This document shows positions 23,395-33,780 of a stretch of DNA of 64,000 nucleotides, piece after piece. The position numbers and the translations under genes are program-made. Under the pieces are notes generated by a model. It was given only the letters and a program-made list of their open reading frames with translations. It made no database searches and had not been told where the DNA came from. Numbering within the stretch: position 1 is the stretch's first letter; each line of letters begins with the position of its first letter. Source of the DNA: Paraescarpia echinospica (taxonomy: Eukaryota > Annelida > Polychaeta > Sabellida > Siboglinidae); the NCBI GenBank assembly GCA_020002185.1, contig CM034534.1, positions 18,961,746-19,025,745 on the forward strand, written 5' to 3'.

Positions 23395-24165
23395 CGGAAG
23401 TTACTTCACTGTCATGGCAGCCTCTGCTAGGGACGGTACGTTGGAAGTGACGTCGCACCGGAAGTTACTTGACGGTCATAGCGGCCTCTACGCTTCCGGT
23501 ATTCTGGGAAGTGTGTCAACGAATAGAGATCTATCAGGGCCGGCAGATGGCAATACACTGACTAATTACATTGGTGTCCGTTGAGTGGCGTCGGGAACCA
23601 TGATGGTCACCTCTTTGAATGAAGTCCTGTCAGGTGGTTGTCCTTACATGTTATTGACATATTCGTTTTCGATCATAGCAATTTTCAAATTCGCTTACTA
23701 TGGCAGCCTCTACTAGGGATGGTACGTCGGAAGTGACGTCGCACCGGAAGTTACTTGACTGTCATGGCGGTATCTACGCTTCCGGTATTCCGGGAAGTGT
23801 GTCAACGAATAGAGATCTATCATGGCCAGTAGATGGCAATACTCTGACTAATTACATTGGTGTCCGTTGAGTGGCGTCGGGAACCAAGATGGTCACCTCT
23901 TTGAATGAAGTCCTGTCAGGTGGTTGTCCTTACATGTTATTGACATAGTCGTTTTCGATCACAGCAGTTTTCAAATTCGCTTGCTACGGCAGCCTCTACT
24001 AGGGACGCTACGTCGGAAGTGACGTCGCACCGGAAGTTACTTGACTGTCATAGCGGCCTCTATGCTTCCGGTATTCCCGGAAGTGTTTCAACGAATAGAG
24101 ATCTATCATGGCTGGTAGATGGCAATACTCTGACTAATTACACTGGTGTCCGTTGAGTGGCGCCG
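23395..24165. repeat. 286-bp tandem repeats in the foldback spacer
   Basis: The landmark AGAGATCTATCA recurs at 23525, 23811 and 24097, giving a 286-bp period and about 2.6 copies. Each unit carries GGAAGTGACGTCGCACCGG, combining a CRE-like TGACGTC and an ETS-like CCGGAAGT. The last part of the unit is also the inner end of the right arm. Confidence 0.9.
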
Positions 24166-24919
24166 GATGTCGCCTCTCTCATGAACGTGCACAGTTTTTG
24201 TGTTAAGGGAAGTCACGTGATGTACGTTCGGTCTGATTGGTTATGCAAATGAAATGACGCCGAAAACTAGTGTATATACCATACTTCCGACGTTTCTGGT
24301 CTTTCCTTTTTCGACTCTCGAGAAGGTCGTATCGTGTCTGATCGCTCGCACTATTTGTAAATATAGAATTGTTACGTTGTAAAGACGGCTGTTTCATATA
24401 CATATGTTTTCCGTTAAAAGAAGCGATAGCTCATACGAGTCCTATGGTCGTCTCGTTGGATGTGAATCCGAACAGATGATCGTCTCTTGACATGAAGGTA
24501 TGTGATGTTTGGTTCTTGTCGCTCGTTGATCTAAGTGGTTGGTGTTTCGTTTGTCCGACAAGTTTGGTTCTTGTCATTCTTTGGTATAAATGTTTGGTGT
24601 TACACAGATGTCGTAGTGAGCGTCAGGACAAGTGATTTCTGTAATGTAGCGTTTGTCAATAGTGCACAGCAACTGAGGATACTGTGTCGTTTCAAGTTGT
24701 CTCGATGTGTGAAATGTATCTTCTAATCTGGGTACTGGAAGGCTGCACGTGATGATGATGATGATGTAGGCTTGTTGGTAGCTGGTAGACTAGTTCATAA
24801 GGTCATGATGTACATGTTTACTGTTCAAATGTAAAGAACGGAATGGTTCTTGGAACACGTAGTCTCATGCGATGTCTCGTCCGTAGTCTCGTGTAGTGTC
24901 TCCGCCGTAGTCTCGTGCG

Positions 24920-25420
24920 TTAAGTTTGGTAGAAATGTCACGCGATAAACTGCCGAATTGTCTGAAAGAGGTGAGATGTCACGCGATATACTGTCGAATT
25001 GCCTGAAAGAGGTGAGATGTCACGCGATAAACTGTCGAATTGCCTGAAAGAGGTGAGATGTCACGTGATAAACTGTCAACTTGCCTGAAAGAGGTGAGAT
25101 GTCACGTGATAAACTGTCAACTTGCCTGAAAGAGGTGAGATGTTACGCGATAACCGGTCTATTTGCTCCCTTTTGGTGGAATTTGACGCGATAACCCGTC
25201 TATTTGCTTTTGCTTTGCTTCCTTTTTGAGGGAATCTCACGCGATAACCCGTCTATTATGGTGGAATTCCGTCGAATTGATGGAATCTCACGCGATAACC
25301 CGTCTGTTTTCTTTGGTTTGCTCCCTTTTTGAGGGAATCTCACGCGATAACCCGTCATACGATAACCCGTCGAATTGCTTTGCTTTGCTTCGTTTTGGTG
25401 GAATCTCACGTGGTAACCTG
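24920..25420 (-). repeat. Right arm tandem repeats, block A
   Basis: Reverse complement of the left-arm repeats: about five 41-bp units, then only a few 51-bp units, one containing a short duplicated TACGATAACCCGTC piece. The block B counterpart is about 410 bp longer. Confidence 0.92.
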
Positions 25421-25640
25421 TTAAGTTTAATGTTTTGGTATTTCGTTTGTCCGACAAATTTGGTTCTTGTCGCTCGTTGGTCTTAGTTTGGTTAAGTAAA
25501 GACACAGAATAAGGTTGGCACAGTTTATTCGTGAACAACACAAACGTATTTACATGTCACTCTCCATAACTACAAGAACCAGAGACTAAACATTGATACA
25601 GAGTCTTTCAAAGTTTAATCGTGTACAAAATAATATACAG
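25421..25640. other. Flank of the foldback element
   Basis: Contains TTTCGTTTGTCCGACAAATT, a stretch related to the unique inner arm (near 24545), so part of the element or an earlier copy extends past the repeat arm. Nothing coding. Confidence 0.4.
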
Positions 25641-25825
25641 GGACGCCATTTTGTCGGAAGTAAAAAAAACCACAGGGAAGCTATTTTGACGGAAGTAAAC
25701 ATACACAGCGGCACTATTTTAACGGAAGTAAACAAAGTACATGTAAACTATATATAGGGACACCATTTTAGCGGAAGTAAACATACACAGGGGTGTCATT
25801 TTAACGGAAGTAAACACACAATTGT
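25641..25825 (+). repeat. CATTTT-n-ACGGAAGTAAACA tandem repeat
   Basis: Five imperfect units of about 35-45 bp with the common core ATTTTAACGGAAGTAAACA. GCCATTTT resembles a YY1 site and CGGAAGT an ETS core. The spacing is irregular, so a regulatory role is only a suggestion. Block B copy at about 56775-56960. Confidence 0.75.
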
Positions 25826-26309
25826 CCGGGTGTCAAGTCGGCTAGTTTAAGATGTGCGTCTAACAAAATAGTCAACCAGTCTTTATTCATTGTACTCAAA
25901 TTGTATCTATGTAGATCTCTATGAGTCCATTTTCGGTTACCAATGCCAGGTTATTATTTTACTCTGCAGTCCGTACTTGAATTTTCTAATCTACCGTCTG
26001 CGCATGTGTAGTTTGTACTCTGAAGTCGGTGATCTTTCGGCACGCCTACGTGATCATTATGTACTGTTCTACAATCCATAGTCTTTCGGCACACCCACGT
26101 GATCTTTATGTTCCATCGAATTGGTATAAAAAGAAATTATACACATTACCAGGTGCCTTATTTTATTCATTCTCGTCAGATACGTTGGTTATCAGGACGT
26201 GAGATGTCACGACTTATTTTGCGCCTTTTACTGCTCCTTTTGGAACCCCTCTGACCGTTCGTCCGTCTCGTCACCTACGTCGATTGATTGGAAGTGAGAT
26301 GTCACGGCT

Positions 26310-26475
26310 TACTTCGCGCCCTTTGGTGCTGCTTTTGGAGGCATTTCCTTCTGTTGCTGCTGTGGTACCATCACCCGTTGTTGCTGATTTTGGAGACCTT
26401 CTTGGTACCTTGAAGTTCGTGCCTGCTGCTGTTGTTCTTGCTGAACCTGCAGTTGCTTTTGGAGATTTAATATAA
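26310..26475 (-). pseudogene. Ala/Thr/Lys-rich fragment, possible histone H1 tail remnant (unit 1)
   Basis: The minus strand reads SPKATAGSARTTAAGT, then VPRRSPKSATTG; a neighbouring frame ends PPKAAPKGAK with a stop. Composition and the K/P/A ending recall the C-terminal tail of histone H1, and histone stem-loops lie nearby, but on the + strand downstream of the wrong end. The call is weak because such composition also arises from GCA/ACA repeats. Confidence 0.3.
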
Positions 26476-26482
26476 TTTAAAT

Positions 26483-26498
26483 GGTTCTTTTCAGAACC
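26483..26498 (+). promoter_or_regulatory. Histone-type mRNA 3' stem-loop (unit 1, first)
   Basis: GGTTCTTTTCAGAACC: six-base stem, UUUC loop, fitting the metazoan histone consensus GGYYCUUUUHARRRCC, followed by A-rich/ACC-like flank (AATCACC). This structure is bound by SLBP in replication-dependent histone mRNAs. No purine-rich downstream element follows this one. Confidence 0.65.
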
Positions 26499-26542
26499 AA
26501 TCACCTATGCCGTTGTTTTTGAAGGTGTATTTTAATTTAAAC

Positions 26543-26558
26543 GGTTCTTTTCAGAGCC
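26543..26558 (+). promoter_or_regulatory. Histone-type mRNA 3' stem-loop (unit 1, second)
   Basis: GGTTCTTTTCAGAGCC, stem with one G-U pair, preceded by AAAC and followed by ATCCATC. ACAAAAGAGT about 15 bases downstream resembles the U7-binding histone downstream element (AAAGAG core). Both cis signals of histone 3' processing are therefore present. Confidence 0.7.
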
Positions 26559-27349
26559 ATCCATCTTCTCACAAAAGAGTTTTAACTACTATGTTGGTAT
26601 TGATACAAAGTCTGATAAGTACAAATGTCGTATGTTAGCTTATGTTACAGGTCAAATGACCAAAATACTACGTAAATAGTTGGTAGTTTTAGTGTTTTAG
26701 CAGATAAGTAACTGTTTTATAATTCCCTATGACTTAACACGAGACAAATACCCGGATGTTTTTCCAATACACAGACCATTCGTTATCAATTTATACTGAT
26801 TTATACCGGTTAGTAGTGTCAGTGTTCGATATAGTTCTTACAAATGTTGGCTAACAAAATCACTATGATAGCTTTGACGTTATACACGACGTACGCGCGC
26901 ACTCGCGCCCGCAGCAAACAAACAAGTTCAGACATGTCTCCAGGATACATTTGCACACAGTAGCGTCGGTATTGTAGTGTGTTGACAAAATTAGCAAAGA
27001 AAACTTCCAATTCAAATCAGTTTGGAACCAGTTGGCTTATAGTACGATGAGTCTGTGTTGAAAGCTGGTTTTACTCTGCAGTCCGTGCTTGAATTTTCTA
27101 ATCTACCGTCTGCGCATGTGCAGTTTGTACTCTGAAGTCGGTAATCTTTCGGCACGCCCACGTGACCTTTCGGCACATTCACTAACTATATATCCTACAG
27201 TCCATCATATTTCGGCACACCCACGTGACCTTTATGTTCCATCGAACTGCTATGAAAAGAAATTATACACATTACCAGGTGCCTCATTTTATTTGTTCTC
27301 GTTCGTCTCGTCACAGCTTATTTCGTACATTTTGCGGGTGTTTTTGGAG

Positions 27350-27424
27350 GTATTTGCTCCAAAATCAACAACAGCGGATGATGGTACCGCAGCAGCAACA
27401 GAAGGAAATGAAGATTTAATATAA
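27350..27424 (+). pseudogene. Ala/Thr/Lys-rich fragment (unit 2), in sense with its stem-loop
   Basis: PKSTTADDGTAAATEGN, ending NEDLI and a stop 10 bases before the first stem-loop. It is the same fragment as in unit 1 but in the opposite orientation, here placed as a histone coding end would be. Probably a non-functional remnant. Confidence 0.3.
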
Positions 27425-27431
27425 TTTAAAC

Positions 27432-27447
27432 GGTTCTTTTCAGAACC
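27432..27447 (+). promoter_or_regulatory. Histone-type mRNA 3' stem-loop (unit 2, first)
   Basis: GGTTCTTTTCAGAACC with AAAC before and AACC after, matching the flanks of true histone stem-loops closely. Confidence 0.65.
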
Positions 27448-27491
27448 AACCGTCTTTGCTGTTGTTTTTGAAGGTTTGTTTTAATTTAAAC

Positions 27492-27507
27492 GGTTCTTTT
27501 CAGAGCC
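27492..27507 (+). promoter_or_regulatory. Histone-type mRNA 3' stem-loop (unit 2, second)
   Basis: GGTTCTTTTCAGAGCC preceded by AAAC, followed by AACCATC and, about 15 bases on, ACAAAAGAGT (histone downstream element-like). Confidence 0.7.
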
Positions 27508-27660
27508 AACCATCATCTCACAAAAGAGTATTAACTATTTCTGTATTGATACAAAGTCTGGTAAGTACAAATGTGGTATGTTAGCTAATGTTACAGGTCA
27601 AAGGATTATACCGGTTTGTTTATAGCCAGTGTTCGATATAGTTCTTACAAATGATAGCTA

Positions 27661-28564
27661 ATATACATGTACTGTTCCATCATAACGATTCACTTTGTTA
27701 GGCGCCTGATTCAAAAAAAAATTTGCAAACAATTCTTTATTCGGTAAGTTTGGTGACAAGGCCACCAAGTTGACATCGTATCTCGCACATAGCACATCAC
27801 GCATAGCGCCTCGCTTGTGTTTACTTCTTTACATACTTACATACGTGTGGATTAAGAATGGTAGCATGATAAAAGGTTGAAACAAAACTGTTGATCTCTA
27901 AATGTAGATGAAACACAGACGAGACTTGAACAGGGAATATCACTTCAAAACAGTTTTCAAGCGACCGCTCAAGTGAGATACGGCTGGTAAGTATAAATGT
28001 TATATGTCGATACCCGACTGTTCTTCTAACACAGCATTCTTTACGAGTTTATACCAGTTTATACCGGTTAATAATTATATGATGATACCCGACTGTTCTT
28101 CCAACACACAGAGAGTTCATTACGAGTTTATACCAGTTTATACCGGCTAATAGCGTCAGTTTTGTAGTGTGCTGAAAACATTACCAAAGAAACTTCTAGA
28201 ATGAAATTTTACATGGAAATTTTCCACTCGCTATAATACGTCACTGACCCTAACGTCACATGATGGGATTATATTCAAGTGCGCAAGTTCAAAACGATGG
28301 CTAACCAAAGCACTACATGTATGTCCAACTCCCCTCACGTACAGAATTACTGTGCGTATCAGTTTAATGACGTCATACAGGGTGCGCACGCTCACGCTCG
28401 CAACAAACAAACATGTCCAGACACGTCTCTAGTACGGATTTTATAAAAGACACGAATTTAACCACTACCTAATAACACTAGTCTATATGTCTGACCTATG
28501 ATGTATGTCAGTGGTTGTTTGTAAGTTGTTTGTCAGTGGTTTTGAGCTGAAGGTCAGATAGGTG
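27661..28564. other. Non-coding sequence with GAGTTTATACCAGTTTATACC repeats
   Basis: Two tandem copies (about 28010-28060 and 28085-28150) of a unit containing CCCGACTGTTCTTC and TTTATACCAGTTTATACCGG; a third diverged copy lies near 26755-26815. No genes recognised. Confidence 0.6.
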
Positions 28565-29226
28565 TTAGCCCCTATGCTTTAACATGGGGAAAATTCCCTA
28601 TCCTTTAACATAGAGAAAATGGCCTATCTTTTAACCCGGGAGTCCCCCTGGTGGAAATCCCTATCTTTTAACATGGCGAAAAAATGGCCTATCCTTTAAC
28701 CCGGGAGGACCCCGGTGGAAATCCCTATCCTTTAACATGGGATTTGCACCGGAAGAAAATCCGTTGCTCCGGATCTCGAAAACCATTTTCTGATTTCTGG
28801 AAGAAAATCAGAATTTTTCCCTATCCTTTAACATGGGATTTGCACCGGGAACGGAATTGCCCGCGCTGGGCCACCTATATTACTACTCACAAGCATGCAC
28901 GCATGCACGCCACACGACATGACACATATTCAAATTAGAAATACACCTCAGGCGGTAACACCGTGGAATGATACGATTCAATCATACAAAACACCATGTA
29001 ATCCAACTTCCGTCACGAGTTCCCAAAATGAGTAATGTTTATTTACTTCATATGTACGTTACCAGAAGGAGCAGGCATTAAAATGTCAAAATCGAAAATG
29101 TAGCTCTTAAAAAACCGTAACAGCAGTTGTTGCATGCAAGTACTGGACAAATGTATTAAAATAGCTCAGCTAATCACAAAGTTACGACCGTGAATCTCGT
29201 CGGCCATTTAATCAGCATCGACGGCT

Positions 29227-29509
29227 ATGTCATATAACATTGTGCGCTCATTATGTATTTGTTCCCCAGCTGCGCCCGTTTTCTTGCAGCTAATAGTGTC
29301 TAGTTTAATTTTGTCATGGCGCTGTCTCGCATTAACACTGAACAGAACGTCTGGAGGCCAGGACACGCAATTAGAAAAGCAGGACGACAACGGAGATAAC
29401 TCGAATGAGAGAAATGAACGTTGGATTCGCGCCTGGCAGGCGTTTTGTGACACTATCACTTTCCACGGGCTACGAAACGTCGCGTAATAAAATAACGTTC
29501 GGCGCAGGT
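29227..29509 (+). pseudogene. DEG/ENaC N-terminal exon-like fragment, copy 2
   Basis: Ends RWIRAWQAFCDTITFHGLRNVA then TAATAA. It has the Trp that copy 1 lacks (RWIRAW instead of RRIRAW) and the same donor (GT at 29508). The shared TAA with copy 1 shows the nonsense change came before the R duplication; the second TAA is extra here. Confidence 0.55.
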
Positions 29510-29695
29510 GAGAGGAACACGTATGAGTTAGTGGTCTACTCATAATGCGTGCGTCAATCATTGCTCCTTCATTGCCAGATTGCATGTGACCTAGACCAAC
29601 GTCAGAAGCGTTGCGTCTGATCCGTAAAATGTGACTGCACCTTACGGCCGATATATAAAGGCAATACATTAATACACAATACATAACCAACATAG

Positions 29696-30927
29696 CAGGG
29701 GCCGGCAACTGTTTTGAATGGAGGACCAAAAAAATTATGACGTGAGCTATGCCAGCGGGCCACACATTAATTACTTAATATCACTTGTCCAATCTTCGTG
29801 GAAACTGGTGTATCGTGTTCCGATGTATATATATAGTAGGCCCTGTAGATCTGTATAGGCATTCTTGCTGATATGCGTTGAAACTGAACTTACACATTTT
29901 GGTAGCGTGTAAATAAACAATTGTTATTGTTATGAAACATCAGTGGCTAATTTCGAACAATAATTATTAAATACACATTATTTAAAGTCCGCTTTGACGT
30001 CATGCTACTGACATTTTAACCAAGTGCTCCACGTCCAAGAGAGTTTGGCGTGTGTGATAGTTCCGCCGGCAAGTGCGTTTGGTTGCAAGAAATACCTCAC
30101 TTTGAATACTCAGAGGCACGTTATAATTTGGTAGTCTTCTTATGCACAGCTTCCGGCGCATCGTCTACTATGACTACCTGTATAACGAGTAAATAGGAGC
30201 TCCGAGATCTGTAAAACGCTCTACAAACTCCCGTCTCAGCAGCTCAACAAATGCTGTGTACGTGTCCGGCATTTCTGGTTCGTTTTCAGGAGTGTTTAAA
30301 AATGCAACTGTTTTGTTTCCCGCAATCGCAACTTGATCTCGAAAGTAGAAACGAACCAGAAGATTTCTTTGGTTAAATGTTCTCGTCTGTTGTGTTGATA
30401 ATTCAGTAGATTGAGATGCGTCGCTATGTCGACTAGAAATTAAAACTCGCAGATGCACCTAGGATCAACGATGTCCGGTAGGCCTTACGTCCGAAAAAAT
30501 TTCAAACCACACCGCCAACTAAATATATCCAACTGCAACCTTCCTGTCCTCCGATGGCATATCTGAAGCTAGCGAAATGCTGAAGATCCGTTCCGAAGCC
30601 TATGACAAGTTAGCTATTTGAAGGCATGGGTCGCAATGCAAGTCCTACGACCAGAATTTGGGCGCAGCAACAAAAGGTTAGGAATCACTGGGATAGATGA
30701 CGCAGTGGGCCTGAATAGATTCGAAGTGGCACCTCCATCGTGTCAAATCTTTTCAATCAGCGAAATAAATCCTTTTGTTCTTCCTCTCACGGAAGGAGCA
30801 CTATGCAAATATCTATGTTGTCATCCCGCGGGCCACGTTGAATACAATCTCGCTTTTAGTCTGCGGGCTGCACGGAATAGCTTCGCGGGTCGCATTTGGC
30901 CCGCGAATCGCAGGTTACCGACCACTG
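29696..30927. mobile_element. Non-autonomous hAT transposon, copy 2
   Basis: CAGGGGCCGGCAACTG at the left and, inverted, CAGTGGTCGGTAACCTG at the right. About 1.23 kb. It keeps a short GGACCAAAAAAAT stretch near the left end that is missing in copy 1, and has GCGGGTCGC-type subterminal GC-rich repeats at the right. Confidence 0.78.
30174..30470 (-). pseudogene. hAT transposase fragment, copy 2
   Basis: Same helical fragment as copy 1: FLVDIATHLNLLN and STFEIKLRLRETKQ in one frame, FVELLRREFVERFTDLGA in the next. A one-base change in an A-run shifts the frame between them. Confidence 0.65.
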
Positions 30928-31260
30928 CTATGTAGGTATATTAAGTAATATATCGGCTACAGCATCTACCCTACATCAGATACAGTTGGGGACGGTTTAC
31001 TTAATTGTTTTCGATTGTTCCTGTTATAAAATGCGTAAAGCCGTTGGCTGATCATATGGGGACGGTTTTATGTATTTGTGTGTGTGTGCGTTTATTTGTT
31101 AACGTGTTTGTTTATATTTGTGTGTATGCGTTTGGTGTGTGCTTGTGTGCGTGTGTTTGTGTTCGCCTACGTATGCGCCTGCATCTGTGTGTGCTTGCGT
31201 GGTACATGTTTTTAATTGTCTGATGGGTTGACTGCGTGTTACATGAACACTTGGTTGCTG

Positions 31261-32990
31261 CAGACAGTGGCATGTATCACCTCACAATTAAGGTTACCCT
31301 ACGATAGTCACAAATGATTTCCATATGCAGTAAAGTATAGGACAATAGTCCTGATAATCAGGTCACCTCACTATTCAGGTCAACTTTGAACAGTCCCAAG
31401 AGTGGCCTTAATAGAGAGGGTCCACTCTATAATCGAGTAGCGTGTCTACGTGGTTATGTTAGCGTTTTTCTAGGAGATTTGCAATTCCGGCGCCAAACTT
31501 TCACGGATTAATCTACGACTCCCTCGAAAGAAATATAATGCCTTTGTTTTTTTTGAAATTCTCCTGATGTCAAGGGTTCTCAGCTTTTATTGGGTAAATA
31601 TAAAACGTAACTTCCAGCAATCGTAGAAACCACATCCCCGGCGAATACTTCGGGAAACCAGCCCCTGCGTCTGTACATATACCGTCGGAGAGCACGTACG
31701 CCATATGTAATATAATAGTTAACTGTGAGGGCATTTATATTAGAAAATATACATAGCAACTGTAGGGGAATGCAGTGTTAGTTTATCTATTTTTGATTTT
31801 TTTCAATAACTACGACAACATTATATTCTTATGTCAAAATTGTGTTTACTGACATAAACTATGATTATTTGTAGATGTTTTGCAACAAATAGAGTGTGTC
31901 TAACATGACTAGTTCAACTAGCGCTATCTGTGGGGTCAGTTGTGCCACACTGCTGAATAAGTTGAGCCACAGTTGGTAAATATTTTACTTTACGCAGGCC
32001 TTCTACTAAAATTTCATAATAATTCGGCTAACGCAATTAAGATACCTACCCAGTGGATACACAAGAATCGCTGACAAATCAAAACGCCTAATTAATAAAT
32101 CAACACACTTAATTAAGTTACCATTAAAGGCCCATTGCAACCACGGTGTAGTCAGCTACATGTATGATGCCCTGTAACTATCCGTTGTCCCGATTTCCCA
32201 ATTTTCATGAACATATGAACTATATGATGCATTTCTCAGCAAAACAACACACATCTTCATTCCTCACCAAATAGTTAACTACCCCATGGCTCAACTAGCC
32301 CCATTTCAAAATTAAATATATTATAATCAATTTCCCGTTAATGATCGAATCAATAAAACTAATGTTTTTACTAATGCATAGTAAAACCATTTGTAAGAAC
32401 AGTACCGTACAGGAATATGCTTTGATACTTTACACACTTGCAAATATTACAATCACCAAAAGTTTCATTAAACATCAAACAATTTACTTTTAGCTTTTAT
32501 TTGGGGACTATTGTGACAATTGTCGCATGATGTATGTCAACCATAATATGGTCAATAACATGTTCTGTCAATTACTGGAACCAAACAACTATCGCTGCTG
32601 CATTTGTCTGGGAAACAAGGGTGGCTCAAGTAACCATGTGACTAAACTAACACTGCCTTTCCCTACACACTAGACATCTACGAATTACATTTATTAATTA
32701 CTATGTACTATTATTTGCGACGCTACGTGTAAAATTTGTATTACATAAACCATTCGATATCGTAAACGTTTATTGATTTCTATAGCACCATATTTATACA
32801 ATAATATTCTATGGTGATGTACAGTACAATAAATGGCATAATAGAAAGTTAAAACAAAACAAGCATTCAACATTATACAAATATTGATATAAAAAGGTAA
32901 AACTGTAAAATGAGTAAAATTAATAATTTCAGTAGAAACATCAAACATATTTTATATAATTATCTTACAAGTGTAAAACTATTTAAATTA
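31261..32990. other. AT-rich sequence without recognisable genes
   Basis: Present also at 62389-64000 (to the window end). I see no coding similarity, transposon termini or RNA gene. The block A/B correspondence is still intact at 32872, so the right edge of the duplication is not in view. Confidence 0.5.
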
Positions 32991-32999
32991 ATAAAATTA

Positions 33000-33410
33000 A
33001 TAAGTTAATTATATGCGATTTTATAGTAGTGAGTCTTCCGTTTGATCTTTAAAACGCTGACAGTGTTGCAGCTGCGAACATCTTTGGGAAGGGAGTTCCA
33101 CAGTTTCAACAACTGCAGCAACGTTAAAAACATGATCTCCCATAGGTTTTCTTTTTGTCCTTGTTACATCAAGTTAAAGATCATCCTGCGATCTTAGACC
33201 GTAGTGGATGCTTCTAGGAGTCAACATTTCCGATATATATTCTGGTCCATGGTCATGTGATGAATTAAATGTCAGTAAGCAAATCTTATATTTAATGCGA
33301 AATTCCACCGGCAACCAGTGAAGTGGCTTTAGTACTGGAATAATATGGTTATATTTGCTGATAATATCGTCAGCGTGTATGACCTGTATTGCTGTCTGAC
33401 ACATAAAAGT
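33000..33410 (-). pseudogene. LINE reverse transcriptase C-terminus, 3' fragment
   Basis: The minus strand reads LKPLHWLPVEFRIKYKICLLTF, then PEYISEMLTPRS and GLRSQDDL. This is the well-known C-terminal segment of many jockey/CR1-type LINE polyproteins. Downstream (lower coordinates) frameshifted remnants of the WNSLP...FK end are visible to about 33010. It is 5'-truncated, perhaps by the + strand LINE that starts at about 33460. Confidence 0.75.
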
Positions 33411-33462
33411 CTTTTTAAAGACTATATAAACATTATTTTGAATATAAATAAATTATAATAAG

Positions 33463-33774
33463 GCACATTTCAAGCGGCAACTCAAGGCAGAACGACACAT
33501 ACTTTGCAACGACTGCCAGAGATGGGTGGATTTTGCGTTGTCTGCCTGTCCAAAATCATGGGCAGAGATCAAAGAAAACGGATTCATTTTTCGGTGTATG
33601 GGGTGTTTGAGGGTGGAATGTCTGATGAAGGAGGTGTGTAAGTTGACGGATATAGTGAAGGAGATGGAGGTGAGAGTCAACATTGAAATATATGGAACAG
33701 AGAAGGATGGCACGGAGAGAGTTAAGAATACAACGACACAGAAGGAGCAGAGTTTTGACACTGAGTCTGAATAA
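33463..33774 (+). pseudogene. LINE ORF1 N-terminus, PHD-like zinc finger
   Basis: HILCNDCQRWVDFALSAC with downstream FRCMGCLRVEC gives a C-x2-C ... C ... C-x2-C pattern with a Trp after the second Cys, like the PHD-type fingers in ORF1 of CR1/L2-type LINEs. The frame runs in from upstream without an initiating Met in view and ends at 33774. Confidence 0.7.
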
Positions 33775-33780
33775 AGGAGA

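Larger units (their letters stand above)
21736..25420. mobile_element. Foldback-type element with repeat-built arms, block A
   Basis: Two long inverted arms, 21736-23153 and 24104-25420, surround a spacer of about 950 bp. Outer parts of the arms are tandem repeats (51 bp and 41 bp) sharing the core TTATCGCGTGA; inner parts are unique sequence copied on both sides (the same 66-residue frame occurs at 22853-23053 on + and 24203-24403 on -). Long inverted ends made of subrepeats are the defining trait of Foldback/Galileo-type and sea-urchin TU-type elements. No transposase is seen, so it is non-autonomous or of an unrecognised type. The outer ends read CGGGTTATCGCGTGAG and, inverted, CAGGTTACCACGTGAG. 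Confidence 0.7.
25960..27660 (+). repeat. Tandem pair of 'histone stem-loop' units, block A
   Basis: Two related units, about 25960-26830 and 27070-27660, share CTCTGCAGTCCGT, CTACCGTCTGCGCATGTG, CACGCC(T/C)ACGTGA, the A/T/K-rich fragment and a pair of stem-loops, and both end near GTGTTCGATATAGTTCTTACAAATG. The A/T/K-rich fragment is inverted in unit 1 relative to unit 2. No intact histone gene is present. Confidence 0.7.
28565..31260. repeat. Segment R, block A second copy (about 2.7 kb)
   Basis: Direct repeat of 17711-20625, about 10.7 kb downstream. It shares the minisatellite, the DEG/ENaC exon-like fragment, the hAT derivative and the GT-rich end. It lacks about 260 bp near 30500 and 31000 relative to the first copy, and differs at scattered sites. 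Confidence 0.8.
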
